Positions 8,144 through 15,774 of a stretch of DNA of 32,231 nt are shown piece by piece. Made by a program: the position numbers and the translations under genes. Under the pieces are notes generated by a model that worked only from the letters and a program-made list of their open reading frames with translations, had not been told where the DNA came from and searched no databases. The stretch's first letter is position 1. Each line of letters starts with the position of its first letter. Source of the stretch: JAGBWK01 sp964462445 (GTDB lineage Bacteria > Bacteroidota > Bacteroidia > Bacteroidales > Muribaculaceae); NCBI GenBank assembly GCA_964462445.1, contig CAYWXG010000028.1, forward strand, positions 1 through 32,231. The letters run 5' to 3'.

Positions 8144-8518
8144 ATGACTCAAAAGATTTCTACTCACATACAAGTTAATGGTTTGCAACTCAAAGGCTTT
8201 CATGGAGTCCTTGAGCAAGAAAAGCGAGTTGGAAATATCTTTAGTTACGATGTTGATGTTGAAGTCCATTGGCTTGATGCTGCAAATTCTGATGATATCC
8301 AATTGACCGTTAGTTATGCCGACATCGTTCTCCTCATTAAGAGTGTTAATAACACCCCGTCTCGACTACTCGAACACTTGGCCCATCGTATTTATCGTGC
8401 TTTAATTGACGCATACCCCTCTATTACCGCGGGAACAGTAAAAGTGGCGAAAATCAAACCGCCTATTGCCGGTGCACAACTTGAAAACGCATCGGTAGTG
8501 CTTAGTTGGACGGAGTGA
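8144..8518 (+). CDS. folB: Dihydroneopterin aldolase
   Basis: This is a 124-residue protein of usual FolB length. It converts 7,8-dihydroneopterin to 6-hydroxymethyl-7,8-dihydropterin and glycolaldehyde in folate synthesis. Visible marks are LKGFHGVLEQE near the N-terminus with Glu24 in the pterin site, LLEHLA with Glu77, and the catalytic lysine in VAKIKPP (Lys105 next to PP). It lies 33 bases after the flippase gene, probably in the same transcript as the EnvC-like gene. No other folate gene is in the window. The enzyme acts in the cytoplasm as a homo-oligomer (family knowledge). Confidence 0.93.
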   Translation: MTQKISTHIQVNGLQLKGFHGVLEQEKRVGNIFSYDVDVEVHWLDAANSDDIQLTVSYADIVLLIKSVNNTPSRLLEHLAHRIYRALIDAYPSITAGTVKVAKIKPPIAGAQLENASVVLSWTE

Positions 8519-8520
8519 TT

Positions 8521-8528
8521 TAAATTTG
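8521..8528 (+). promoter_or_regulatory. Possible -7 box upstream of the GH43 remnant
   Basis: TAAATTTG fits TAnnTTTG just after the folB stop. No convincing TTG -33 element lies at the proper distance, so this is a weak call. Confidence 0.25.
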
Positions 8529-8575
8529 TCAATATAGATTTATTATTTGCAATTTATAGTTTTAATATACACGTT

Positions 8576-8899
8576 TTGCCGAACGTGACTAACACGATTA
8601 TCAGCAGAAAAACCATTGTAAAGACAGCGTTATGTTCTCTTTTCTTGGCGATGTCGCCGGTTGGAGTTGTAGCGGGCAGTGCCGATGTTGCCAACTTCAA
8701 TCAAGAGTGGGGGAAATGGACCACGTGGGGTGACCAAAAGGATGGAACATATCTTAATCCTATCCTTCCAATTTATTATAGTGATATCAACTATATAAAG
8801 GTGGGTGACACATGTTATGCAATGACATCTACATCTATTAACGATATTTCCGATCCCGGATATGTCGATGTTGACTTCTTCAAAAATACGGAATATTAA
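8576..8899 (+). pseudogene. Truncated GH43-like glycoside hydrolase remnant
   Basis: The open frame has 107 codons from a TTG (a GTG at 8585 is the alternative); no ATG precedes the conserved part. Residues 10-34 look like a signal peptide (ISRKTIVKTALCSLFLAMSP). Next comes a stretch resembling the start of family 43 glycosidases: WGDQKDGTYLNPILPIYYSD at 51-70, then YIKVGDTCYAMTSTS. In GH43 the Asp of YSDPD is the general base; here YSDIN keeps that Asp (70) but has lost PD. The frame then stops at residue 107, while real GH43 enzymes exceed 300 residues, and no continuation is found downstream before the terminator. I read it as a dead 5' fragment, though a small secreted protein derived from it cannot be excluded. 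Confidence 0.6.
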
Positions 8900-8921
8900 A
8901 TCTTTTTATAAGAAGTAAATT

Positions 8922-8965
8922 CTTCGGGCTACATCTAAAATTTCTTAATAGCCCGAAGTTTTTTT
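8922..8965 (+). terminator. Rho-independent terminator after the GH43 remnant
   Basis: A perfect 10-bp stem CTTCGGGCTA (8922-8931) pairs with TAGCCCGAAG (8949-8958) around a 17-base loop. A run of seven T (8959-8965) follows. It lies 22 bases after the stop of the remnant. Confidence 0.85.
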
Positions 8966-8977
8966 GACATTATGTCG

Positions 8978-9106
8978 CTATCGCAATTTTATATGAACAT
9001 AAAATTGCTCACCGATGCGCCAATTCTTATATTTCCTGACTTTGACAATGGGATCGGGCTTCTGCGTTTTGCGACCTGTAATTGCAAAGTGAATACTTTT
9101 TTTTAA
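8978..9106 (-). pseudogene. Possible gene fragment (42 codons, basic protein)
   Basis: Read on the minus strand, an open stretch between two stops encodes a basic, protein-like sequence including GRKTQKPDPIVKVRKYKNWR and ending YVHIKLR. There is no start codon in a good position and I do not recognise the family. The residue mix looks more like a coding remnant than random AT-rich DNA, but at this length chance is possible. Confidence 0.25.
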
Positions 9107-9133
9107 TTACCAAATAAATATAAAGAAAAATAG

Positions 9134-9340
9134 GACCGATTTTATGCCTTCAATTTAAATGATTCTTTAACCTATGGCAATGTTGGTATTAATTGTAAGA
9201 AGAACTTAATTTTACAAGGAATTATAGTTAATTCGCTTAATAATTCGTTACAATATGTTCTTAGCCCGGGGAACGTACTCAATAATCCTCTCGCTTGGTA
9301 TTTTCGTCGCTATGCTGCTGCCGAAAAAGTGGACAATTAA
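9134..9340 (+). pseudogene. Possible 3' gene fragment (68 codons, start missing)
   Basis: An open frame between a TAG at 9131-9133 and a TAA at 9338-9340 encodes a protein-like sequence with SLTYGNVGINCKKNLILQGI early and NNPLAWYFRRYAAAEKVDN at the end. It has no ATG. It reads like the C-terminal end of a lost gene; the family is not recognised. It adds to the view that 8576-9340 is a scar of broken genes. Confidence 0.3.
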
Positions 9341-9357
9341 GGAAATATTGTCTTAAT

Positions 9358-9438
9358 CTTGGAAAAACGGCAAAATTCGCTCAAAAAGCCTTGGAAAAAC
9401 GGCAAGATTGTACTATATTTGCCTTGGAAAAACGGCAA
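9358..9438 (+). repeat. Three 16-bp direct repeats CTTGGAAAAACGGCAA upstream of the AAA ATPase
   Basis: Perfect copies lie at 9358-9373, 9390-9405 and 9423-9438, with start-to-start distances of 32 and 33 bases, close to three DNA turns. The sequence between copies is unrelated. The middle copy supplies the TTG of a -33 element, and the third begins just downstream of the -7 box at 9414-9421. The arrangement looks like an operator array on one face of the helix controlling the ATPase gene at 9482. Confidence 0.9.
9390..9421 (+). promoter_or_regulatory. Promoter of the AAA ATPase gene, overlapping the direct repeats
   Basis: A -7 box TATATTTG (9414-9421, consensus TAnnTTTG) lies 20 bases after CTTG (9390-9393), which matches the TTG -33 element and is itself the start of repeat copy 2. 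Transcription would start around 9427, inside repeat copy 3, giving a leader of about 55 bases. Confidence 0.6.
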
Positions 9439-9481
9439 TCCTGTCGGTAAGTCCTAATATTCAATAAAATATATGTAAGTT

Positions 9482-10828
9482 ATGATTAAACGCAAAATTG
9501 ATGCTTTTATAAAGCAATATTATGCCACCAATCGGAATGCGCTACTTATTACCGGGGCTCGACAAGTTGGTAAAACGTTCTCTATTCGTGAGTTTGGCAA
9601 AACTTACAAGAGTTTTATTGAAGTAAACTTTGTTGATATGCCGGAGGCTATACAACTTTTTGAAGGAGCTAAAAATACCAATGATATAATACTTCGATTG
9701 TCACTATTAACCGAAGTCCCTTTAATCAAAGGTGAAACATTGATTTTCTTCGATGAGGTACAATTATGTCCTAATATCGTTACTGCCATAAAATTTTTGG
9801 TTGAAGAAGGCTCTTATCGATATATCCTTAGTGGCTCTCTATTAGGTGTTGAATTGAACGACTTGCGCTCTCAGCCGGTTGGCTATATTGGAGTGAAAGA
9901 TATGTATCCAATTGATTTCGAGGAATTTATTACGAGCGTTGGCGTTGGCGAGATGGTTATTGATTCTTTACGTGACGCTTGGAGTAATCATCGTGCAGTA
10001 GATGATTTTGTTCATAATAAAATTATGGAATTGTTTCGGTTGTATCTTGTTGTGGGTGGTATGCCGGCTGCCGTAGTTAAATATCTGAAAAGCAATAATC
10101 TACAAGAAGTAATGATGGTACAGAACGATATATTGCGTCTTTATAAAAAGGATATTGCACAATATAATCGTGAAAACAAACTTAAAATAGAAGAAATCTT
10201 CAACCTCATCCCTCCGGAATTAAATGCAAAGAACAAGCGTTTTATTTTAAAACGTTTAAATGAACATGCAAAATACAATAGGGTTGAAAGTAGTTTTTTA
10301 TGGCTTACAAATGCCGGGGTGGCTCTGCCTGTTTATAATATTGAAGTTCCCAAAACTCCCCTTTTGCTTGCTCGCTCGCGTAACCTATTCAAACTCTTTC
10401 AGAGTGATATTGGACTTCTTGCGGCTCAATATGCTGAAGGAATTCAACTTCGTATAATCAATGGGGATAATGATATAAACTTTGGATCTATTTTTGAAAA
10501 TGCGGTGGCTCAAGAACTCGTTGCGCATAGCATAACTCCATATTACTACAATAATAAAAAAAGAGGTGAAATTGATTTTGTAATTGAACTTAATGGAAAA
10601 GTATTGCCTATTGAGGTGAAATCCGGTAAAGAATATGAGTGCCATAGAGCTCTTTCCAATGTAATGAGTTGTTCGGATTTTGATCTACCTCAGGCAATCG
10701 TTCTTAATAACGATAACTTGAGAGTTGATGGGAAAATATTATATGCTCCTATCTATATGGTTATGTTTATTCAAAAGAATAATGCCGCTCCTGTCAACTA
10801 CAAAATAGACCTTTCCGGTTTGGAATAA
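9482..10828 (+). CDS. AAA_14/DUF4143 ATPase with PD-(D/E)XK-like C-terminus
   Basis: This 448-residue protein belongs to the AAA_14 plus DUF4143 ATPases common in many copies in Bacteroidales. Walker A is GARQVGKT (25-32), Walker B LIFFDEVQ (Asp91-Glu92) and the sensor region YILSGSLLG (114-122). A helical middle part follows. The C-terminus carries Glu339 in FENAVAQEL, Asp365 in RGEIDFVI and Glu378-Val-Lys380 in IEVKSGK, which together form a PD-(D/E)XK nuclease signature. The biological role of the family is not established. The gene stands alone, preceded by three direct repeats around its promoter and by broken genes, a setting that suggests a mobile or horizontally acquired unit. The start ATG at 9482 is right for Walker A at residue 25. 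Confidence 0.85.
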   Translation: MIKRKIDAFIKQYYATNRNALLITGARQVGKTFSIREFGKTYKSFIEVNFVDMPEAIQLFEGAKNTNDIILRLSLLTEVPLIKGETLIFFDEVQLCPNIVTAIKFLVEEGSYRYILSGSLLGVELNDLRSQPVGYIGVKDMYPIDFEEFITSVGVGEMVIDSLRDAWSNHRAVDDFVHNKIMELFRLYLVVGGMPAAVVKYLKSNNLQEVMMVQNDILRLYKKDIAQYNRENKLKIEEIFNLIPPELNAKNKRFILKRLNEHAKYNRVESSFLWLTNAGVALPVYNIEVPKTPLLLARSRNLFKLFQSDIGLLAAQYAEGIQLRIINGDNDINFGSIFENAVAQELVAHSITPYYYNNKKRGEIDFVIELNGKVLPIEVKSGKEYECHRALSNVMSCSDFDLPQAIVLNNDNLRVDGKILYAPIYMVMFIQKNNAAPVNYKIDLSGLE

Positions 10829-11062
10829 CAATCAAAATTTAGATATAAAATATTTATTGGATATTGTTTTTGATGTAAAATTGATTGCGGTGAAAAATTT
10901 TTTGAGTTGAAGGAAAAATCGGGATATTGTCCATGCTTTATTGAAGAATATCCATTTTATGCCACGTTTTAAGAGCCTATCTTTGTGAAAATTATATGGT
11001 GAGGTGTATCTATGCCTATATCACTTCGTAAAATAACAATCCTAATATTGCTCGATTTTATC
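10829..11062 (+). other. Intergenic stretch between the ATPase and GH97 genes
   Basis: About 230 AT-rich bases without a gene. GGATATTGT occurs at 10859-10867 and 10922-10930, and GGATATT (10922-10928) has an inverted partner AATATCC at 10947-10953. A -7 box lies at 10978. I see no clear terminator for the ATPase gene. Confidence 0.5.
10978..10985 (+). promoter_or_regulatory. -7 box of the GH97 gene
   Basis: TATCTTTG matches TAnnTTTG. The -33 element is poor (only a TTTT at 10954-10957). A start near 10991 would leave about 70 bases of leader before the ATG at 11063. Confidence 0.45.
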
Positions 11063-13087
11063 ATGAAAAAACTATGCCCTTTGTTATTTGCATTGGTGTT
11101 GCCAGCGATGCCCGTTGCTGCTAAATCTTTCGTAGTAAAGTCTCCGGATAAGGCTTACAAATTGACTGTGACTGCCGGGGAAGGCTCTACTACCTATATT
11201 GTTGACTATAAGGGAAAAACAGTCATTAAAAATTCCGAAATCGGAATTTTAGCCATCGATGGACGCAAAGTTGGAACCGGGGAAGTTGTTTCAACGGAAA
11301 AATCAAGTTATAATGGTATTGTTGAGGTGCCGGTAAGTAAAAATAGTACGTTGAAAGATAATTATAACCAGATGGTTATCAATTACGAGAATGGTAACTA
11401 CGCATTGGTAGTGCGTGCCTATGATGAGGGTGTAGCCTACCATTGGCAACTCAATTATCCCGATTCAATGGTTGTTGTCAATGAAATTTTTGAAGCAGAT
11501 TTTGGCGAAGCACCCATAGATGTGCAATTCCCGCAATGTGAGATGCAGACATTGAATGAGCGTGACCAGAAACGTCGGTTACATCCGATTAATCAGGCCT
11601 ATCGAAATTTTGAACGTGCCTACGTGCATTACCCCAGTATTGATTCTATCCCCGACTACGCTATTAGTGTAACTCCGGCATTGTTTACTCACTCCGATTC
11701 AAAAGTTAGAGTTGCTATCACGGAAGCCAACGTATATGATTATCCCGGATTATATCTGCAACCGGCTGAGGGTGAAAAGATTCGCGGGCATTGGGCAGCA
11801 TATCCCAAAACCGTTCTCGACCAGGACGCTTCGGAGTGGAAACGGTTCTATTCCAATCATTTGGTGATAACGCGCGAGGATTATATTGCACGAATTAATG
11901 GAACCAGACTTCTCCCGTGGCGCGTAATTATCGCCTCAGATTGTGATATAGATTTGCTTAACAACCAACTCGTGTATCTACTTGCCGATCCTTGCGAACT
12001 CGACGACGTGTCGTGGATTGAACCCGGTGCAAGTGCTTGGGAATGGTGGCACAAGGCAATGCTTGATGGTGTAGATTTTCCTGTAGGGAATAAGCAACTT
12101 TCATTGCAATTGTATAAGTATTATGTTGATTGGGCAGCTGCAAAAGGAGTGAAATATATGACGCTTGATGCCGGTTGGTCGGAAAGCTACATTGCCGAAC
12201 TTTGCGAATACGCTTCGAAGAAAGGTGTGGGTATTATTGTGTGGACTTGGATTAGCTGTCCGCGAGAAGCCCCCTACGATTGGGTGAAAAAGATGAAAGC
12301 CTATGGTGTTGCCGGTGCAAAAATCGACTTTTTTGAGCGCAACGACCAGATTGCTATGCGTTGGCAACGCGAAGTTGCTAAACGTCTTGCCGATGAAAAG
12401 ATGATAGTATTGTTTCATGGTTGCCCGGTCCCCTCAGGATTAGAACGTACATTTCCCAATGTGTTTGGATATGAGGCCAATCGAGGTCAAGAATGTAATT
12501 TTTGGGACCGCACAATTTCACCTCGTCATCATTGCACTTTCCCGTATATCCGACTTCTTGTAGGTCCTAATGATTTCACTCCGGGCTCGTTGCGACAAGT
12601 TCCCGACGCTGAATTTCATCCGATTGATGTTGACAATACTCCTCCTATGTCGCAAGGGACAGTATCCCATGAGATGGCTCTTTTCATTGTCCTCGACCAA
12701 TTCATTGCTTCAATTTGTGATTCTCCGACGGAATATGCCAAATATCCTGAATTAGAGCGTTTTGTCACTCAAGTGCCTGTGACTTGGAACGAAACATTAC
12801 CTCTTGCAGGGGAAGTTGGAGAGCATATTTTAATAGCCAAACGCAAAGGGGAGCAATGGTATGTAGGAGCAATGACTTCGGATGAAGCTCGTAGCTACGA
12901 AGTGAAGCTGGATTTCCTGCAACCCAATGTTGTTTATGATGTTGAAATTATTGTCGATAGTGCTGATTCAGAGGAGTTCCCCCGGCACTACGATTTCAAT
13001 CGCCATTCAGTAAGCAAAGGAGATGTATTGCCGTTGTCGATGGTAAAAGGTGGAGGAGCAGCGGTGCGTCTTACTCCGAGAAAATAG
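11063..13087 (+). CDS. GH97 family glycoside hydrolase (alpha-glucosidase/alpha-galactosidase type)
   Basis: The product has about 674 residues from the ATG at 11063, chosen because it gives a clean signal peptide (MKKLCPLLFALVLPAMPVAA). An in-frame ATG at 11012 would add 17 residues. The N-terminal beta-sandwich is followed by a TIM barrel with VSWIEPGASAWEWWH, YMTLDAGWSE and GVAGAKIDFFERNDQ, then YEANRGQE, and a C-terminal beta domain; this is the GH97 layout. Retaining GH97 enzymes use an Asp nucleophile after barrel strand 4, and KIDFF supplies one (Asp422); Glu471 in YEANRG or Glu477 could be the acid/base. Inverting SusB-type members lack that Asp, so a retaining, alpha-galactosidase-like activity is more likely. 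It probably acts in the periplasm. The gene ends 7 bases before the convergent DUF4292 gene, with no SusC/SusD pair nearby. Confidence 0.88.
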   Translation: MKKLCPLLFALVLPAMPVAAKSFVVKSPDKAYKLTVTAGEGSTTYIVDYKGKTVIKNSEIGILAIDGRKVGTGEVVSTEKSSYNGIVEVPVSKNSTLKDNYNQMVINYENGNYALVVRAYDEGVAYHWQLNYPDSMVVVNEIFEADFGEAPIDVQFPQCEMQTLNERDQKRRLHPINQAYRNFERAYVHYPSIDSIPDYAISVTPALFTHSDSKVRVAITEANVYDYPGLYLQPAEGEKIRGHWAAYPKTVLDQDASEWKRFYSNHLVITREDYIARINGTRLLPWRVIIASDCDIDLLNNQLVYLLADPCELDDVSWIEPGASAWEWWHKAMLDGVDFPVGNKQLSLQLYKYYVDWAAAKGVKYMTLDAGWSESYIAELCEYASKKGVGIIVWTWISCPREAPYDWVKKMKAYGVAGAKIDFFERNDQIAMRWQREVAKRLADEKMIVLFHGCPVPSGLERTFPNVFGYEANRGQECNFWDRTISPRHHCTFPYIRLLVGPNDFTPGSLRQVPDAEFHPIDVDNTPPMSQGTVSHEMALFIVLDQFIASICDSPTEYAKYPELERFVTQVPVTWNETLPLAGEVGEHILIAKRKGEQWYVGAMTSDEARSYEVKLDFLQPNVVYDVEIIVDSADSEEFPRHYDFNRHSVSKGDVLPLSMVKGGGAAVRLTPRK

Positions 13088-13094
13088 AGAATTA

Positions 13095-13943
13095 TTAATT
13101 TTTAAACGCTTGCGATAGCGCGCGTGGGTTGATACGCCGGTAGTTTTTCGGTGTACGCCAACGTGCGCTTTCCGGTACTTCCCATTTCACTTTGTCGAAA
13201 TCCAACGTAAGAGTGGCATCTATTTCAGTTTTACCGACTTTTGTTGAGATAGACATTCTTTGCATAAAGCGAGAACCATCAATAGTGGTTGGGTCGGAGT
13301 AGCTGCATGAATATTGTTTATTGCCGGTGTCGACTGTAAACGATTGCATAGAATTATCGTTGTCGGATAAGCGGAAGGAATAGCTTATCGAGCTATTAAT
13401 TTTTGATTGTGGGGCGATGGTCCAGCTATTATTTTCACCATCAGCCGCGGTCACTTGATTAAGCAGGTCGGCGGTGAGTGTGCCGCGGTTATTGATAAAA
13501 GAGCGTCCTAAGAGCGCGTCTTGTATATCACCGATAGAAAGTGATGCCCCGGCAAAAATTTTGTCAATTGGTTCCGCGAGATAGTATTTGTGGGCTTTAT
13601 CAGCCACGTAAATGGAATCGGTGTTGACATACATGTTGGCAACCTCTATTCCCAGTACACGCAAAGTGATGTAAATATCATGATTACGACGCATATAAAT
13701 TCGTCCGCTCAGCGATATTTTTTCCGGAGATTTCAGCGACACTTTTAGCGGCAGATTAAGTTGTGTCCAAGGACAATTTGCAGCAGCTACTTCTTGAAGC
13801 CGTTCGCTGAGTGTCAAGGATGAGAAATCGAGCATAGATTGATCAACAATGCTTTTAGATGACCGACAACTCGCTAATCCCATTAATAAAATAAACGCAA
13901 AGGTAGTGGTAAAAGCCGATAATATTGTGGAGTGACGTTTCAT
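13095..13943 (-). CDS. DUF4292 lipoprotein
   Basis: This 282-residue protein has a lipoprotein signal ending LMGLASC (lipidated Cys26), so it is anchored in an envelope membrane. The body is beta-rich, with GRIYMRRNHDIYITLRVLGI and YVADKAHKYYLAEPIDKI, matching the DUF4292 family. That fold recalls LolA/LppX-like lipid-binding half barrels (inference). Its ATG overlaps the stop of the TPR gene (ATGA, 13940-13943), so the two are translationally coupled. In other Bacteroidales it is usually followed by an EnvC/M23 gene; here it meets the convergent GH97 gene 7 bases past its stop. Function is unknown, with an envelope or outer-membrane maintenance role likely. Confidence 0.82.
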   Translation of the reverse strand: MKRHSTILSAFTTTFAFILLMGLASCRSSKSIVDQSMLDFSSLTLSERLQEVAAANCPWTQLNLPLKVSLKSPEKISLSGRIYMRRNHDIYITLRVLGIEVANMYVNTDSIYVADKAHKYYLAEPIDKIFAGASLSIGDIQDALLGRSFINNRGTLTADLLNQVTAADGENNSWTIAPQSKINSSISYSFRLSDNDNSMQSFTVDTGNKQYSCSYSDPTTIDGSRFMQRMSISTKVGKTEIDATLTLDFDKVKWEVPESARWRTPKNYRRINPRALSQAFKN

Positions 13944-15715
13944 TCGTGGAAATAGGTCTTGTGTTTTACTTTTCGAGCGAGCAACTCATTTTCAGGGTTA
14001 AGTTGAAGCGCTTTCTCCCAAAATTCGAGAGCTTGTTCGGGAAGCTGATTCCAAAAATAAATATCTCCTGCATGAATGTAATAGTCGACAGTAAGATCCT
14101 CACTATCTTCTTCGGTAAGATTGAGCGCTCGGTCAATATATTCCTTTGCCTTTTTGTAATTTTGCTGTTTATATAAAATCCAAGCATACGTGTCAAGATA
14201 GGTGGGATTTTCCGGCTCTGCAGTTATCGTCTTGAAACTCATTGCCTCGGCCTCAGCCAATAGGGTAGAGTCATTGGTCATCTCGGAGATAAGATAAGCG
14301 TAGTTATTGTTGGTAAGGATATCGTTGGGAGAGATTTCCAGGGCTTTGCGATAATAGATGATCGCACTATCAGTCTGCTCATCGTTGGAGAAGAAATCGC
14401 CGATATAGGTCAGTCGTTGTGCGCGATTGTCGTAATCGGTGGAGTCAGTCAGTTCATAAGCAATTTTCAGTTCGTCAATAGCTTTTGCTATATCACCATC
14501 ATTCGGAGAATTGTAGGCAGAGGCGAGAAGTTGGTGAAGAAATGGGTCAGTGTTATGGTATTTTAGTCCGCGATTTAGAATGTCGCGAGCTTTGCTGTAA
14601 TTATCGGCATTAAGATGGTATACACCACATTTGGCCCAATTAGAAGATTCTTCGGGTTGCAAGTCGACAACAAAATCCATTTGCTCAGCTGCGGCAGCAA
14701 ATTTATCTTGTGCAGATAGTGCCTCAGCATAAAGGTCGCGAATCATTGTCTCTTGTGGATTCTTTTCTATGACATTGTTGAAGGTAGAGTTGACGTGCTC
14801 TATATACGTGCTGTCATTAATGAAATTTCGAGTATAATCGAGCAAAATGTCATGTTTGCTTTGAGTGTCAAGATTAGTCTCTAAAAGAGCTCTATTAATC
14901 TCGCGCGAATAGTTGTCATTGTCACCTATTTTCTTATAGAATTCAGCAAGCATTACCGATGCGTTTCCATTATCCGGCTCTATTTCACAAGCTTTATTGT
15001 AATAGTAGAGAGCGGAGTCGTTATTTGTGAATATTTCAAATACACGACCTGTCAGCATATAATAGTCGGGATTAAGTGGCGATGATGCGATGGCATTGTG
15101 TAGCTCGTTGATGGCTCTAATTGAGTCGTTGAGATAGGAAAAAATTGAGACTTTACGTTGTGTCGTTTCAATACTTTTTCCGGCAGCAATTTCTAACTTT
15201 TCGATACGATTCAACGCTTCGGGGATTAGAGTTGAATCCCCGGTTGAAATTATAATGTCAATGTAGGATATTGCTAATTCGTTGCGTGAAGGATTGAGAG
15301 AGTCAATAATATGCATTACTTCAATCTGTCGTTGCACATTGCCAAGTTGACCTTCCAAGCGAGCATAGTTATAGGCATTGCTGATGTCGGTAGGGTCGGC
15401 TTCAAATTTTTTTCTCATCAATTCCTTTGCCTGATATATCAGCGATTCGTCGCGTTGTGTCCATGTCAGATAAAAATAGGCTATATCTGAGAAATAGGCA
15501 GGATTAATTGAATCAATAAGATAGGCTCGTTGATATAACTGATATTGTGCGCCGGTGCTATCTATGGCATATTGTCGTTGAGCTTCTCCGTAGATGTATT
15601 CGGCTTTACGTCGTTGGGCATCTTCGTCCCAACGATTATTGTCTCGAGCGAAGACGCACAATCCTATAGTCAATGCCGCTACTACGGCTGTTATTGCAGG
15701 AATATGATGCCTCAT
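13940..15715 (-). CDS. Exported tetratricopeptide repeat (TPR) protein
   Basis: The protein has 591 residues. The N-terminus MRHHIPAITAVVAALTIGLC ends in VFA, a signal peptide with cleavage near residue 23. Nearly all of the rest consists of 34-residue helical repeats with the TPR pattern, for example YYRKALEISPNDILTNNNYA, YLDTYAWILYKQQNYKKAKE and ALEFWEKALQLNPENELLAR. Such proteins scaffold complexes; this one probably works in the periplasm with the coupled DUF4292 lipoprotein, whose start overlaps its stop by four bases. dut lies 59 bases upstream in the same direction. The precise partner is not known. Confidence 0.85.
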   Translation of the reverse strand: MRHHIPAITAVVAALTIGLCVFARDNNRWDEDAQRRKAEYIYGEAQRQYAIDSTGAQYQLYQRAYLIDSINPAYFSDIAYFYLTWTQRDESLIYQAKELMRKKFEADPTDISNAYNYARLEGQLGNVQRQIEVMHIIDSLNPSRNELAISYIDIIISTGDSTLIPEALNRIEKLEIAAGKSIETTQRKVSIFSYLNDSIRAINELHNAIASSPLNPDYYMLTGRVFEIFTNNDSALYYYNKACEIEPDNGNASVMLAEFYKKIGDNDNYSREINRALLETNLDTQSKHDILLDYTRNFINDSTYIEHVNSTFNNVIEKNPQETMIRDLYAEALSAQDKFAAAAEQMDFVVDLQPEESSNWAKCGVYHLNADNYSKARDILNRGLKYHNTDPFLHQLLASAYNSPNDGDIAKAIDELKIAYELTDSTDYDNRAQRLTYIGDFFSNDEQTDSAIIYYRKALEISPNDILTNNNYAYLISEMTNDSTLLAEAEAMSFKTITAEPENPTYLDTYAWILYKQQNYKKAKEYIDRALNLTEEDSEDLTVDYYIHAGDIYFWNQLPEQALEFWEKALQLNPENELLARKVKHKTYFHE

Positions 15716-15774
15716 TATTGAAGTTTTCGAATTGGGGATTATCGATAAAGAGCCGTGGGGTTGTTTTGATTAAA

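Noticed and set aside
8991..9104. Plus-strand 37-codon open frame starting with ATG
   Set aside because: It has no family resemblance. The minus-strand reading of the same DNA looks more protein-like, and neither is a convincing intact gene.
9358..9438. The three repeats as a small CRISPR array
   Set aside because: The units are only 16 bp, the gaps only 16-17 bp, there are no cas genes, and the promoter signals overlap the repeats. An operator array fits better.
10922..10953. Inverted repeat GGATATT/AATATCC as a terminator of the ATPase gene
   Set aside because: The stem is only 7 bp, AT-rich, with an 18-base loop and no T-run directly after it.
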